DNA of 64,000 bases, taken from Amphibalanus amphitrite (lineage: Eukaryota; Arthropoda; Thecostraca; Balanomorpha; Balanidae). The stretch is taken from positions 1-64,000 of the forward strand of contig NW_024881671.1 of assembly GCF_019059575.1 (NCBI RefSeq). The letters run 5' to 3'. Of the stretch, positions 53,966-63,774 are shown piece by piece. Within the stretch, counting starts at the first letter, position 1. Every line of letters begins with the position of its first letter. The notes beneath the pieces were generated by a model, which was given only the letters and a program-made list of their open reading frames with translations, ran no database searches and had not been told where the DNA came from. The position numbers were made by a program, and so were the translations under genes.

Positions 53966-54964
53966 TTAGAAGAACACGTCGCTAATCTTGTCTAAGACTC
54001 TCGCGTAGCCCTTCTTGTTCAGGTGAATGCCGAGGCGGTCGCTGAAGTAGGTGGCCGCCACTTCCTCTGCAACTACGTGACGTTTGGCGCGCCCCTGGCG
54101 GCGCATGATCGTCATGGCCCGGCCGACATATGGAATAAACCGGACCTGATCGTAACGGCCGGAAAGCGCGGAGAGGGCTCGATCCGCCTTGAAGGCCTGC
54201 GTATCTTCCCAGCACCTACCGGTATCGTGCCAGAGCCGAATGGTCGGCCCAGCGAGGGTCACTCGTCCGTGACTTGTGGCCTGACCAAGGACGGCTATAA
54301 CAGCGTTCTCATCAAGGCCCTGCGGGGACACTCCGGGCCGCCCGTAAGTGTCGTTTCCACCCATCCAGATGAAAATCGTTCCTGGTTTAGATCCCCTTCT
54401 TTTTGTCTCCATCTCCCATTCCTTCAGATGTTCCTGGATGTATCGTGCCTCCCTTGGCCATGTATTTCCGCTTTCTGCAAGATTTACAACACTGTCCATA
54501 CCAGGCGCAGACAGGTCCAGGTACTTTGCGATCGAGTCACCCAATATGAGATGACATTGGCTCACCGGAGCCGATGGTTCTGTAGCTGAAGGTGCTGCCG
54601 GTGCGGTAGTCTCCGCCTCCGCTAACGACTGGACATCTAGTAGTTCGTCCAAATCCTCGTCCAAGAGGACGCCGGCTCCGAGTTGCTGCGCTTCGCGCAG
54701 CAACAGGTCCACGGGGTCCGGATCCTCCTCCGCTGCCCGCTCGGCGTGACCCGCCGATTCACCGGCCGGGTCGTCGGGCGGCAGCAGAGTGTCGACGTGG
54801 GGCGCCGCACCCTCCGATTCGGGCTCAGGGCCGAGGCGGCGCTCCAACGCCTCCACCCGCCGAGACAGAGCCTGACATCCGCTGCAGGGTTGTCTGGCCG
54901 CTGCGAGCAGCTCGTTCGCCGTCTCCTCGAGGGTTCTCAAGCGCCCCTCCATACCTGTGGACAC
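53966..54964 (-). CDS. Gypsy third ORF: coiled coil plus SGNH-hydrolase-like domain
   Basis: 332-residue frame between pol and the 3' LTR. The N-terminus looks like a coiled coil (LSRRVEALERRLG) and is followed by an acidic linker. The C-terminal half has SGNH-hydrolase blocks: LILGDSIAKYL (nucleophile Ser), WMGGNDTYG (GxND) and DRLGIHLNKKGYARV (D..H). It is not an envelope: no signal peptide or membrane helix. An acceptor-like CCACAG lies at its start, which would suit a spliced subgenomic RNA. Similar esterase-like domains are known in CR1 LINE ORF1 and some tyrosine-recombinase elements; its task is unknown. Confidence 0.75.
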   Translation of the reverse strand: MSTGMEGRLRTLEETANELLAAARQPCSGCQALSRRVEALERRLGPEPESEGAAPHVDTLLPPDDPAGESAGHAERAAEEDPDPVDLLLREAQQLGAGVLLDEDLDELLDVQSLAEAETTAPAAPSATEPSAPVSQCHLILGDSIAKYLDLSAPGMDSVVNLAESGNTWPREARYIQEHLKEWEMETKRRGSKPGTIFIWMGGNDTYGRPGVSPQGLDENAVIAVLGQATSHGRVTLAGPTIRLWHDTGRCWEDTQAFKADRALSALSGRYDQVRFIPYVGRAMTIMRRQGRAKRHVVAEEVAATYFSDRLGIHLNKKGYARVLDKISDVFF

Positions 54965-55196
54965 AGATTTTCATTAGTATTGTTCATCACGATGGTGCAA
55001 GCTTCGTGTGTACACAAAACTTTTTATATATACACCGCGATAAAGTGATATCACATTTAGAGGTGTTGAAGAGATATAAATAAAATCCACTTAATTAAAT
55101 TTTTAGGTTGTAAAAATAAGTAAGGTTAGTGCTAGTTTGGGTATTCGAAATTTGATCCGTAATGGCTTATATAAGTAGTGTCATGCCCGTCCTCTT

Positions 55197-58100
55197 TTAT
55201 TTCCCCCTTTGTTCTCCAGCTTGGTACGTATCAACTGGTTTGACTCTCCTGCCGTACCGCGTGAGGTATCCAGGCTCCTCACTAGTCACCTGAGGCGGCT
55301 GTTCGGTATCGAACATCCATACCAGCTCCGGTATTACTGTTCTTTTTGTCGCTTCCGTCGCTGCAGTGTTTTCCTTTGGCCTTCCCGCGACGTTTTTTTC
55401 TTCGGCAGGTGATTCATCCTCTTTATGGCGTTCTCGTACTGGTTTCAGGTGGTTGTGGTGAATCCTCACTTGCTTACCGTTCGGCAATTCGACCCGGTAG
55501 ACCACGCCAGCGTCGCTCGGCCCCTCCAGATGAAGGACCTTGCCCGGACCCTTGTAACGCAGCCCCAGCTTTGGTTTCCCTCCTGCGTGCGCCGTGTGGT
55601 CTGCCACCCAGACCCTCTGACCTGGGGTATACTTTGTCTCACGGCACTTGTCGCCTTGTCGCTGAAGCATTTCGAGCGCCGACTTGTCCATATTTTCTTT
55701 TACTTTCCCGAATGCCAACCTTAGTTTCTTTAAGGTGTTCTCCACGTGACTTTTTATTTCCAGCGTTTCAACCTTGGTCTTGAATAGTTCGTCCACCGGC
55801 AGACGTGCCTCTCTGCCATGGACCAAAAAGAATGGGGAGTATCCTGTGACGGAGTGTTTTGATGTATTGTATGCGAAGGCCAGGGCGGCGACGTGCTCGT
55901 CCCAGTCTGACCCGCAGGGTCTGATGAACTTTGCCATCATGTCCTTCAAAGTCCTGTTGAACCGTTCTACCATACCGTTACTTTGAGGACGGTACGGAGA
56001 CGTGCGTGTTTTTTCTATACCCAGTCTTGTACAAAGCTCTTGGAACACGGCTGACTCGAATTGGCGCCCTTGATCGGAATGAAGCCGTTCTGGTACCCCT
56101 TGGTGCATTACCAGATCGACGAGACACTCTGAGACCGCCTGCGCGGTTTGGTTCTTCATGGGATAGACGTACACATATTTTGAAAAATAGTCCATCGCCA
56201 CGAGCGCGTATTTGTTGCCTTTGGAGGACATGGGCATCTCAGTGATGTCTATGGCTACTCGCTCAAATGGTCTTGAGGACGTCTCTGTGCGCAGCTCTGC
56301 TAGTCTCGATGGTGCAGGATGACTACGCCGTTGGCACTCTACACATGCTTCGCAGTGTTCTTGCACATCTCTTTCCACGGTTGTCCAAAAAAATCTCGAC
56401 AGGACCCTTTCTCTGGTCCTAGCTGTCCCCAAATGCCCTGCCATGCGATCATTGTGCAGCATTGTTAGCACAGTCTTATGGTACGCACGTGGTAACAGTG
56501 TCACGAGGTTGGTAGCGTCTTCGCCCACCGTTCTAAGCTTCAAAATGCCATCTTCGATCTCCATCTGGTCGAACAACCGAGCCAAACGACGAAGATCCCG
56601 ACTACATTTCTTCAGCTTTTTCTTTTGCGGTAGTTTGCCTTGCGTGACCCACTCCCGTACCGTGCCAAGAACGGGATCCAACTCCTGTTCCAACTTCATG
56701 TTGTCAAGTTCCATTTCCCCGGCAGGCGGCTCACCGCTGCTCTGCACTACATGTATTTGGACTGGTTTCTCAGTCTCCTCTGTCTTTCCTTCTACACGTC
56801 TGGACATCGCATCCGCGTTGCCATTGTCTTCGCCCTTGCGGTACGCGACAGTAAAACTATGCGTGCTCAGTTCTACAGCCCACCTGCCTCTCCTACCGGT
56901 CGCGTCCTTATCGACGGCGATCGACTGTGGCACGTTAAGCAGGGGCTTATGATCGGTGAGCACCTCGAACTGGGCTCCGACGAGATATTGTCGGAAATGA
57001 CGAATGGACCAAACGATGGCCCACAGCTCTTTGTCATACGTTGGCCACCGCCGTTCCGCTTTACTCAGTACTTTGCTCGCGTACGCGACGACCTTTTCTT
57101 CTCCGTTGACCGTCTCAGTGAGCACTGACCCCACTGCAGAGTTGGACGCGTCCGTCGCCAGTCTGAAGGTGCCCTTGAACGTTGGTAATGCAAGAATTGG
57201 AGGCGAGGTTAGTTTCTCCTTGAGGCCCTCAAAGCTCTTACTCAGTTCCTCAGACCACTCTATTTCACCCCTCTTTTCGGCTTCTTCCCGGATGGGTCTG
57301 ACCATGTCTGAGTAGTCCGGAATGAACCTTGAGTAATATCCGGTTAGACCCAGAAAACTTCTCAAGTCTTCCGCCTTTTCCGGTTTTGGCCAGTTCAACA
57401 CCTTGGCTATGTTTGCGGGGTCTGGCTGAACGCCAAACTGGCTGACTTTGTGACCCAGAAACACCACCTCGTCCCTTGCGAGGTAGCATTTTCTTGGTTT
57501 CAGCTTCATGCCGGCGTCCCTGATGCGCTCAAACACCTCCTCCAAGTTCTTCAGGTGGGCCTGCTCGGTCTCTCCGAAGACGATGACGTCATCTAGGTAT
57601 ACAAGACAGGTCCTTGAGTCTATTCCTGCCAGAACGAGCTCCATGAGACGCTGGAAGGTTGCTCCAGCGTTCTTTAATCCAAACGGCATGGCCCGAAAGT
57701 GATGGAGTCCTTTGCCGGTGGAGAAGGCCGTCTTTTCCTTGTCTTCATCGGCCAAGTCCACCTGCCAGTATCCTGAGGCCATATCTAGAGTGGAGAAGTA
57801 TTTCGCGCCTGCAAGGCTGTCTAGCGCGTCATCCACCCGTGGAAGTGGATGGGGAAGACTTTGAGTCACGCTGTTTACGGACCTCAGGTCGACGCAGAAT
57901 CTGTAACTTCCATCTTTTTTTTTGGCCAGCACAATTGGAGAACACCAAGGACTGGAGCTCTCTTCAATGATTCCATCTCTCAGCATTTTGTTCTTCTGCT
58001 CCTCTACTTCATTCCTGAGTCTCAGTGGGATCCTTCGAGGTCGTTGTCGGACTGGCTCTGCATCGCCTGTGTTGATGTGGTGCTTGAGAAGTTTTGTTTT

Positions 58101-59021
58101 TCCGATGTCCTCGTCGCTTTTACTGAAGATGTCGCTGTACTCCGATACGAGTCTTTTCAGCACTCGCTTCCCCGCCTCTGACACAGCCGCTTCCTCGATG
58201 TGAAGTTCGTGGATCACCTTGTTCAAGTCGTTGCTGACTGATCGACTCTTGGTGTCGTTTTTATCGAACACCTCGTACATGCCGCCTCCGTCATCTTGGA
58301 TCGTGTGGAATGTCCCCACCTCTGTGTCCGGTAAAATTGTCACCGAGGATCCTTGTATGTTGGTTATCTGTACTGGGATAGTAGCGTCGTCACCGACTGT
58401 GGCCACGATCCTCGGGATCCGCCAGTCCTGACCCTCCTCGCTTATCCGGGGCTCCAGGATCCCATGCCAGGGATTTCCGATTTCTTTGTCGACACCTCCA
58501 TCCGTCGCCTGGATACCGACCTTCACTATCGTCCATGACCTTGGCGGTATGGTCAGTGCTGTACTAATGACAACTTTGGCTTTCCTGGGTCTTAGCTCTT
58601 CATAGGTTGGTAACGGTATTTCGTGACTTCCAATCTTGAACACGCCGACCTTATCATCTAGCGTGGTTTCGTGGCGGCAGCAAAAATCTCGTCCCAAAAT
58701 GATATGATACACCAGACCCGGGATGACGGCCATTGTTTGAACAAATTGAGAGTTGCGTATCTGAAATGACACCTCGGCTTTTCCTGACACCCTAATGGTA
58801 CCTCCTCCAGCATCTGTGACGTGCCCGAACGACCCCGCTTGCATCGCTTCCTTAGGAATGGCTTTGAGCGCAAAGTCCCGATTAATCATTGACACATCCG
58901 CGCCGGAGTCTATGAGTGCCCATGTGCTACTACCATCGACCTCAATCCTGACCACCGCTGCTTTTTTGAGGGGCTTTTTTTCTTCAACATCGACTGGCTC
59001 CCGCCCCACGGTACCAGTCAC
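55197..59021 (-). CDS. Gypsy pol (protease, RT, RNase H, integrase)
   Basis: 1,274-residue frame. Protease: ALIDSGADVSMI. Reverse transcriptase: SPIVLAKKKDGSYRFCVDLR and YLDDVIVF. RNase H: LATDASNSAVGSVL and YDKELWAIV. Integrase: an HHCC finger (HNDRMAGHLG ... CEACVECQ), then the core with AIDITEMP, HSDQGRQFES and a Glu in NGMVERFNR. A C-terminal chromatin- or DNA-binding tail follows (RVWVADHTAHAGG). Domain order and motifs are complete. Confidence 0.92.
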   Translation of the reverse strand: MTGTVGREPVDVEEKKPLKKAAVVRIEVDGSSTWALIDSGADVSMINRDFALKAIPKEAMQAGSFGHVTDAGGGTIRVSGKAEVSFQIRNSQFVQTMAVIPGLVYHIILGRDFCCRHETTLDDKVGVFKIGSHEIPLPTYEELRPRKAKVVISTALTIPPRSWTIVKVGIQATDGGVDKEIGNPWHGILEPRISEEGQDWRIPRIVATVGDDATIPVQITNIQGSSVTILPDTEVGTFHTIQDDGGGMYEVFDKNDTKSRSVSNDLNKVIHELHIEEAAVSEAGKRVLKRLVSEYSDIFSKSDEDIGKTKLLKHHINTGDAEPVRQRPRRIPLRLRNEVEEQKNKMLRDGIIEESSSPWCSPIVLAKKKDGSYRFCVDLRSVNSVTQSLPHPLPRVDDALDSLAGAKYFSTLDMASGYWQVDLADEDKEKTAFSTGKGLHHFRAMPFGLKNAGATFQRLMELVLAGIDSRTCLVYLDDVIVFGETEQAHLKNLEEVFERIRDAGMKLKPRKCYLARDEVVFLGHKVSQFGVQPDPANIAKVLNWPKPEKAEDLRSFLGLTGYYSRFIPDYSDMVRPIREEAEKRGEIEWSEELSKSFEGLKEKLTSPPILALPTFKGTFRLATDASNSAVGSVLTETVNGEEKVVAYASKVLSKAERRWPTYDKELWAIVWSIRHFRQYLVGAQFEVLTDHKPLLNVPQSIAVDKDATGRRGRWAVELSTHSFTVAYRKGEDNGNADAMSRRVEGKTEETEKPVQIHVVQSSGEPPAGEMELDNMKLEQELDPVLGTVREWVTQGKLPQKKKLKKCSRDLRRLARLFDQMEIEDGILKLRTVGEDATNLVTLLPRAYHKTVLTMLHNDRMAGHLGTARTRERVLSRFFWTTVERDVQEHCEACVECQRRSHPAPSRLAELRTETSSRPFERVAIDITEMPMSSKGNKYALVAMDYFSKYVYVYPMKNQTAQAVSECLVDLVMHQGVPERLHSDQGRQFESAVFQELCTRLGIEKTRTSPYRPQSNGMVERFNRTLKDMMAKFIRPCGSDWDEHVAALAFAYNTSKHSVTGYSPFFLVHGREARLPVDELFKTKVETLEIKSHVENTLKKLRLAFGKVKENMDKSALEMLQRQGDKCRETKYTPGQRVWVADHTAHAGGKPKLGLRYKGPGKVLHLEGPSDAGVVYRVELPNGKQVRIHHNHLKPVRERHKEDESPAEEKNVAGRPKENTAATEATKRTVIPELVWMFDTEQPPQVTSEEPGYLTRYGRRVKPVDTYQAGEQRGK

Positions 59022-60184
59022 TACTCGTTTCCCATATTTCTAGGCCCCTGCCCTGGTGTCTCAGTTTGCGCTTGGTTCCCAGCTGCTGGTGTCCATTGGC
59101 GTCTTTCCGCGTCCCTCAAGATGGCTGGAATGTGCCAGCACTCAGCCATCCAATGGCCCTGTCTTCCGCACCCCAGACATCTGGCGTTTGGTTCGTTTCG
59201 AATCGCACGCTGACGACCAGCGCCGCCGGCTGAAACAGGCGTTCTCCAACAATCTGATAGCCAGTGTCCCTTTCTTCCGCATCCCATGCATTGCGGCGGA
59301 TGTCCACCGCGCGTAGTACTAGTTGTCTTTGTGGCGGCCTGTTCTTCCTGCATCGGACTTGCTAGTCGCGGGCAGTCGCGCTTGAAGTGAGAAGTGTCTC
59401 CGCACTGATAGCAGCTTTGTCTCCGACCTGTTCGTTGTTCGCCGGCCTTCCCTTGGAGCTGTATTTTAACTTCATTGACTTCCTTTTTAAGTTCGTTTAT
59501 GACGTGCAAGACTTCTTCGCTGCCGTTTCTTTGTGTACCTGCTTCTAGCCTCACAGGAGCCGCGGTGGGGCCAGCCGCCATCATCATCGCGTTCTCTTGT
59601 GCTGCCCTCATGGAAGCTAAGACAGCCTCCTTTTCTTGGTAAACATTTGCTGCCATGACAGCCACGTCGAGCGACACTATATCGTCCCTGGAATGCAGCC
59701 TCTCCTGCAGGGTCAGGTCTGACAGGCCACACATAAAATGTTCTAAGGCGGTCGTTTGTAGCTGTCTTTGTGTAGCCTCCGGATTAGCGCTGCGTGTCAG
59801 CTTGAGGACCCTTTCCCCAAAAGCCTCGGCGTCTTCCCCCGGCCCTTGCCGAACACGGCGTAGTTCTGCATGGGCTCGGCGCGGGTCCGTAGTTTTCGAG
59901 AATTTCTTTTGCAGTGCTGCTTTGATTGTTTCATAATCTCTACACGCCTTTGTGCCGAGATTTGTGCATACGTCTAAGGCTGCACCGTCGAGGGCGTCGC
60001 GCAAAATACCGGCCCAGCTTGTTTTCTCTTCGTCGCAGAATCGGGTCTCAAAACGAGCGACCCAACTCTCCCAGTCCTCTCCCACACTGCCCGTGAATTT
60101 TACCGTGTTTGCGATCCTTACGGACAGGCGGGCCTCTGCCATGATTGTTGAAGAAAGATATGAAATGGCACAATTAACAGCCAC
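59021..60184 (-). CDS. Gypsy gag
   Basis: 387-residue frame. The central part (WVARFETRFCDEEKTSWAG, then LMCGL-like and helical segments) is capsid-like. Three CCHC zinc knuckles follow: CYQCGDTSHFKRDC, CMGCGRKGHWLSDC and CLGCGRQGHWMAEC, which would bind RNA. It forms the virus-like particle of the element. The frame meets pol near 59.02 kb in a different register, an arrangement for which Gypsy elements commonly use ribosomal frameshifting. Confidence 0.88.
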   Translation of the reverse strand: MAVNCAISYLSSTIMAEARLSVRIANTVKFTGSVGEDWESWVARFETRFCDEEKTSWAGILRDALDGAALDVCTNLGTKACRDYETIKAALQKKFSKTTDPRRAHAELRRVRQGPGEDAEAFGERVLKLTRSANPEATQRQLQTTALEHFMCGLSDLTLQERLHSRDDIVSLDVAVMAANVYQEKEAVLASMRAAQENAMMMAAGPTAAPVRLEAGTQRNGSEEVLHVINELKKEVNEVKIQLQGKAGEQRTGRRQSCYQCGDTSHFKRDCPRLASPMQEEQAATKTTSTTRGGHPPQCMGCGRKGHWLSDCWRTPVSAGGAGRQRAIRNEPNARCLGCGRQGHWMAECWHIPAILRDAERRQWTPAAGNQAQTETPGQGPRNMGNE

Positions 60185-60579
60185 AGAGACTATACAGTGA
60201 CCCTCGTGAAATTCAGAGACGCCTGCTTCTGAGGATAATAAAGCAATTCTAATATCCTAGCGTCGCTACCGATCGCTATGATCACTCGAATTTCAGCGCG
60301 GGTTTACCAAAAACTCGTGCTGAAATTCAGGGCGTATGGAGACGATATCGCACTCCCATAAATTCACGCGTCGGTAAAGAACGAGCGCATGTTGGGTGGA
60401 AGCGCCGACTCTTGGATACACACCTGCAGGATTCAGAAAAAAAATCCTGTACGTATTTTACGTGTGCCGCAATATGATTGTCTAGACAGACATACCAGTT
60501 TTCTAAATATCGATACTATATCAATATATCAATACAACACCGCCTTACCTTTAGAGAGTGGTCCTACCGACCGCGCCAA

Positions 60580-60789
60580 TGTTAGATAAAGGCGGTGCTC
60601 TCGTTGACCTGTATTCTCACGACCGGTCACCAGCACACACTGACTCCTCTCCTCCCGCGCGGGCCGCCGCGCGCCGCCCGGCGCCCGCAGACGGGTCACA
60701 GCGCATGCGCCGCCCAGCGGCGCATGCGCTGCGACCGGCCAGGCTGGGCGGGCGGTGATATTCGCAGTGCACAAAATCACACAATCACA
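60580..60789 (-). repeat. Gypsy 5' LTR
   Basis: Same 210-bp sequence as the other LTR. Just inside it, on the minus strand, TGGCGCGGTCGGTAGG is a candidate primer-binding site. Confidence 0.9.
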
Positions 60790-60793
60790 GTTA

Positions 60794-61416
60794 TGAGCAA
60801 AAGGTTACTATTCCATCTCATTTCCATTATAACGACAAGGGACCTCAAAGAATTTGGCGAATTGAGAATAAAAAATAGATCAGTGTATATTGGGCAGTAA
60901 CATACTCCAATACACCTACGCCAATGGTCATTCATGTTACAAAAGGTGAGCAAATAACTCGAGGCAATTAATGAGACATTAGCAAGCAAGCATCTTACAC
61001 CAAGTAAAGTCAAACCACACGGTGAAAAGAGCGTCATCACTAACGAACATCAGAACTTATTCTAATTTGCTGTGAAAACAGTTGCAAAATTGCATTCTGC
61101 AGCTGTCACGTATATATCCACTACCAGCTCAGCCTTAGGGCTGTCGAAAACAAAAGCTCCGGAATGCACCGTCGGGCAGATATTTACAAAAGGGCGTGTT
61201 CGGCGGATCAGCTGTCGATGAAATGTGAATTAACAGCTGGATCAGATCCAACAACAGCTGTGAAACATCATTGGTTTCGTCTATGTAAAACGACCATGGT
61301 AAGCATGAGGTTAAAATGAGATGTTAACAGCTAAGGTAAATAAGATGACTAACATAAACAAAAAGGATTGAACGTAAGTGAGTGGCTAGAGAAATAGAAT
61401 AGCTTTTTAGCAGAAG
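60794..61416. other. Spacer without recognisable features
   Basis: Host sequence between the Gypsy element and E8, AT-rich. No gene or repeat array seen. Confidence 0.5.
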
Positions 61417-61420
61417 TTAA

Positions 61421-62455
61421 CCCTCGCCGGACCTATTGGTTTTCTACATACGCGCCGGCCGAGGGGGGGGGGGGCGGGTACGACCCCCCCCTCGCCGTTT
61501 CGCCCCTGGTGGAGCTAGCGCGTCGCGGAAAAAACGAGCGTGTGTGCCGTTACGAGACGCAGAGATTGGTACCCGATTTTAAGGTCCTAGGTCAACCGGT
61601 GACCTCTGAGGTCAGGTCAAGTGCCCCAGGGTACGGTTCAGTTTTTGGTGAATAACTTCGCAAAAAACGGCCGCAGAGCCGCGATTTTGGCAGCATCGTG
61701 TTCGCCTTGCTCAGGCGCGTCGAATGATATACTTTTTGTTCGGGTCAGGTCAACTTAGGGTGTTGACCTCAGGTCAAGGTCAGGTCAGCACCCCCAGGTC
61801 ACGAAGTTGGCCGAAAGAGGTCATGTCGCATATCATTCGATTCGGCAGGTCTTCCTGAGTCCATTGGTGGCTTTCCCGACTCGCTAGCTCAATTTGATCG
61901 GGAGTTATTGACGAAAAACTAATATGACCTTGATGACGTCATAAATGACGTCACGGAAGGTCAACATTGCAAAAGTGACGCATCTAACCTTGCAAGGAGT
62001 GCATCAAATCACGATTCTGTGTGCTTGAGATAGTGGGAGATCGTTCCCGGCGCCAGAATAGCAGTTTGAATTTTTCCCCATTGACTTATAATGGTGAGGT
62101 CACGAAAATGACCTGACCTCATATGACCTTTAGGAAAAATCCGAGATATACAAGTTGTGAGACTCATAATGGATACTAGATCCTGCAAGTTTCATTTCCC
62201 TGTGACTTCTCCTCTGGCAGTGAGGGCGTTGCGAAGTTGCGACATCTGACGACCGTGCAGAGGTTCACTTATGACGTCATAGGTCAGTGACCTGACGTGA
62301 CCCAAAAATGCGGTTGGTGTCAAAAGATGCGGCTTGGATCAAAGGTCAGGTATGCCAAGTTTCAGCTCTCTATCGCCAGCGTGTTCGGAGCTATCGCGAA
62401 AAAAACCCTATGGGGGGGCGGCACCCGCCCCCCCCCCCCCCTCGGCCGGCGAGGG
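61421..62455 (+). mobile_element. E8: TTAA-flanked, piggyBac-type non-autonomous element
   Basis: TTAA lies at 61417-61420 and 62456-62459. The left end CCCTCGCCGGACC is followed by a second tag GCGCCGGCCGAGGGG; the right end read inward is CCCTCGCCGGCCGAGGGG. Hairpins have cores GCGGGTACG and GCGGCACCCGC within G and C runs. It carries CCCATTGACTTATAATGG at 62077-62094 and an AGGTCA cluster at 61741-61801. There is no coding frame. Confidence 0.85.
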
Positions 62456-62459
62456 TTAA

Positions 62460-63770
62460 GTGTCAATCACCTGCCCACCGCGGATGAGGTAGATAAAATA
62501 ATTAGATAGGATCGATTTCTATGATATACAATGCTATCATCGGAAATAAGTTTGGAGCATCACCATTACTGACTAATTAATCACGAAGCCGTTATAATTG
62601 GCTCAAACGTACAGAGCCTTTCACAGATTAATGAAGTAGGATTGACAATGGCATGGTGAAGTGTCTCTCTAAACGAGGACGCAGTTCCACGCAGCCACTT
62701 ATCGTTCCGGAGCCATTTATATGTTACAACAGGAGTGGGAAGTAGCACCGGACTAAAAACCAGTCAACAAAGATTGATGGCCGGTTACTCGGATGGCTAT
62801 ACAACAATGGAACTGGATGGGGTTGTCACATGTTTTGAACGTATAACCATGCATTGTTTTGGGATCCACAACCCAGTGGCAACTAGGACATTGATGCACG
62901 GCGTCCGCCAGGAGAGGTCACTACTGAGAGCATCCTGACTTGAGAGTAATAGTCATCTACCGCTGGTTCTTTATGTTCAGAGAGTAAGACATTAACGTCA
63001 GCAATGCTGTTTTATGCTTGTTAGATAATGCAAGCCAGCTCGGCGCTCGCCAGACGCTGTTTGTAGTACCGGCCATAGGCGGTTCTGGGTTTATCCTCTT
63101 AGAGCCCAGATACAGAGCTGTGCTATATGAGATAACGCCCGGAGCGATCGCCCTTTCCCAGTGTTCGGCCAGGCAGCTCAGCACTGAGCACAGGTGTGCC
63201 GGTCACCTTTACCCTTCCGGGATTTTTCCTTACGCGGGGCGATATATTCACCTATGAATAATATGTGCAGCTATGTATTTATTTCACGTTGTTGCAATTG
63301 TTCACTACCGTTTTATCTGAGGTCTAATTATCTCAATTAGACACGACTATTTAGTTAATGACTAGTGATTGACATGGTTTAAAACATTATTAAGGCTCAA
63401 ATTTCAAATCACGCCACCACAATGACGCAAAACACTGCTACTGTCCCGTCTGTCCTTCCAAGCTCGACTGGCCACCATCATCAGTCACACGAGCACACTT
63501 GTTTGACATATGTCACCCTTGGACAACGCGATTTCAACAGCTCTATGCAGGGACGTTTTCACTTCCACCAACACGACGGGGCATTGGTGTTGCGCCGAAG
63601 GAGAACCACTGAATCAGCCGTCAACAGTTGCAGCACTTCTTTTGCTGTAGCTTGTGGCGTGCAGCCCGTTTCATGAAGAGTGAGTGCAGATACGGTCATG
63701 TATGCACTTACAAACCGCACGCCAATCCTCATCGCCGCGCGTTGCGACCGGCCTTGCAGCTGGCGCCCTT
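62460..63770. other. Unassigned sequence
   Basis: No gene, transposon terminus or repeat array recognised. Short frames near 63.0-63.26 and 63.42-63.68 kb lack domain motifs. Confidence 0.45.
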
Positions 63771-63774
63771 GTGA

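Larger units (their letters stand above)
53644..60789 (-). mobile_element. Ty3/Gypsy LTR retrotransposon, looks whole and young
   Basis: Two 210-bp LTRs (53644-53853 and 60580-60789) appear identical by eye and are flanked by GTTA at 53640-53643 and 60790-60793. Internal order on the minus strand is gag, pol, and a third frame in the position where env lies in other elements. A polypurine stretch adjoins the 3' LTR and a TGG-starting primer-site candidate adjoins the 5' LTR. I see no obvious breaks. Identical LTRs imply a very recent insertion. Protease-RT-RNase H-integrase order defines the Gypsy group. Confidence 0.92.
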
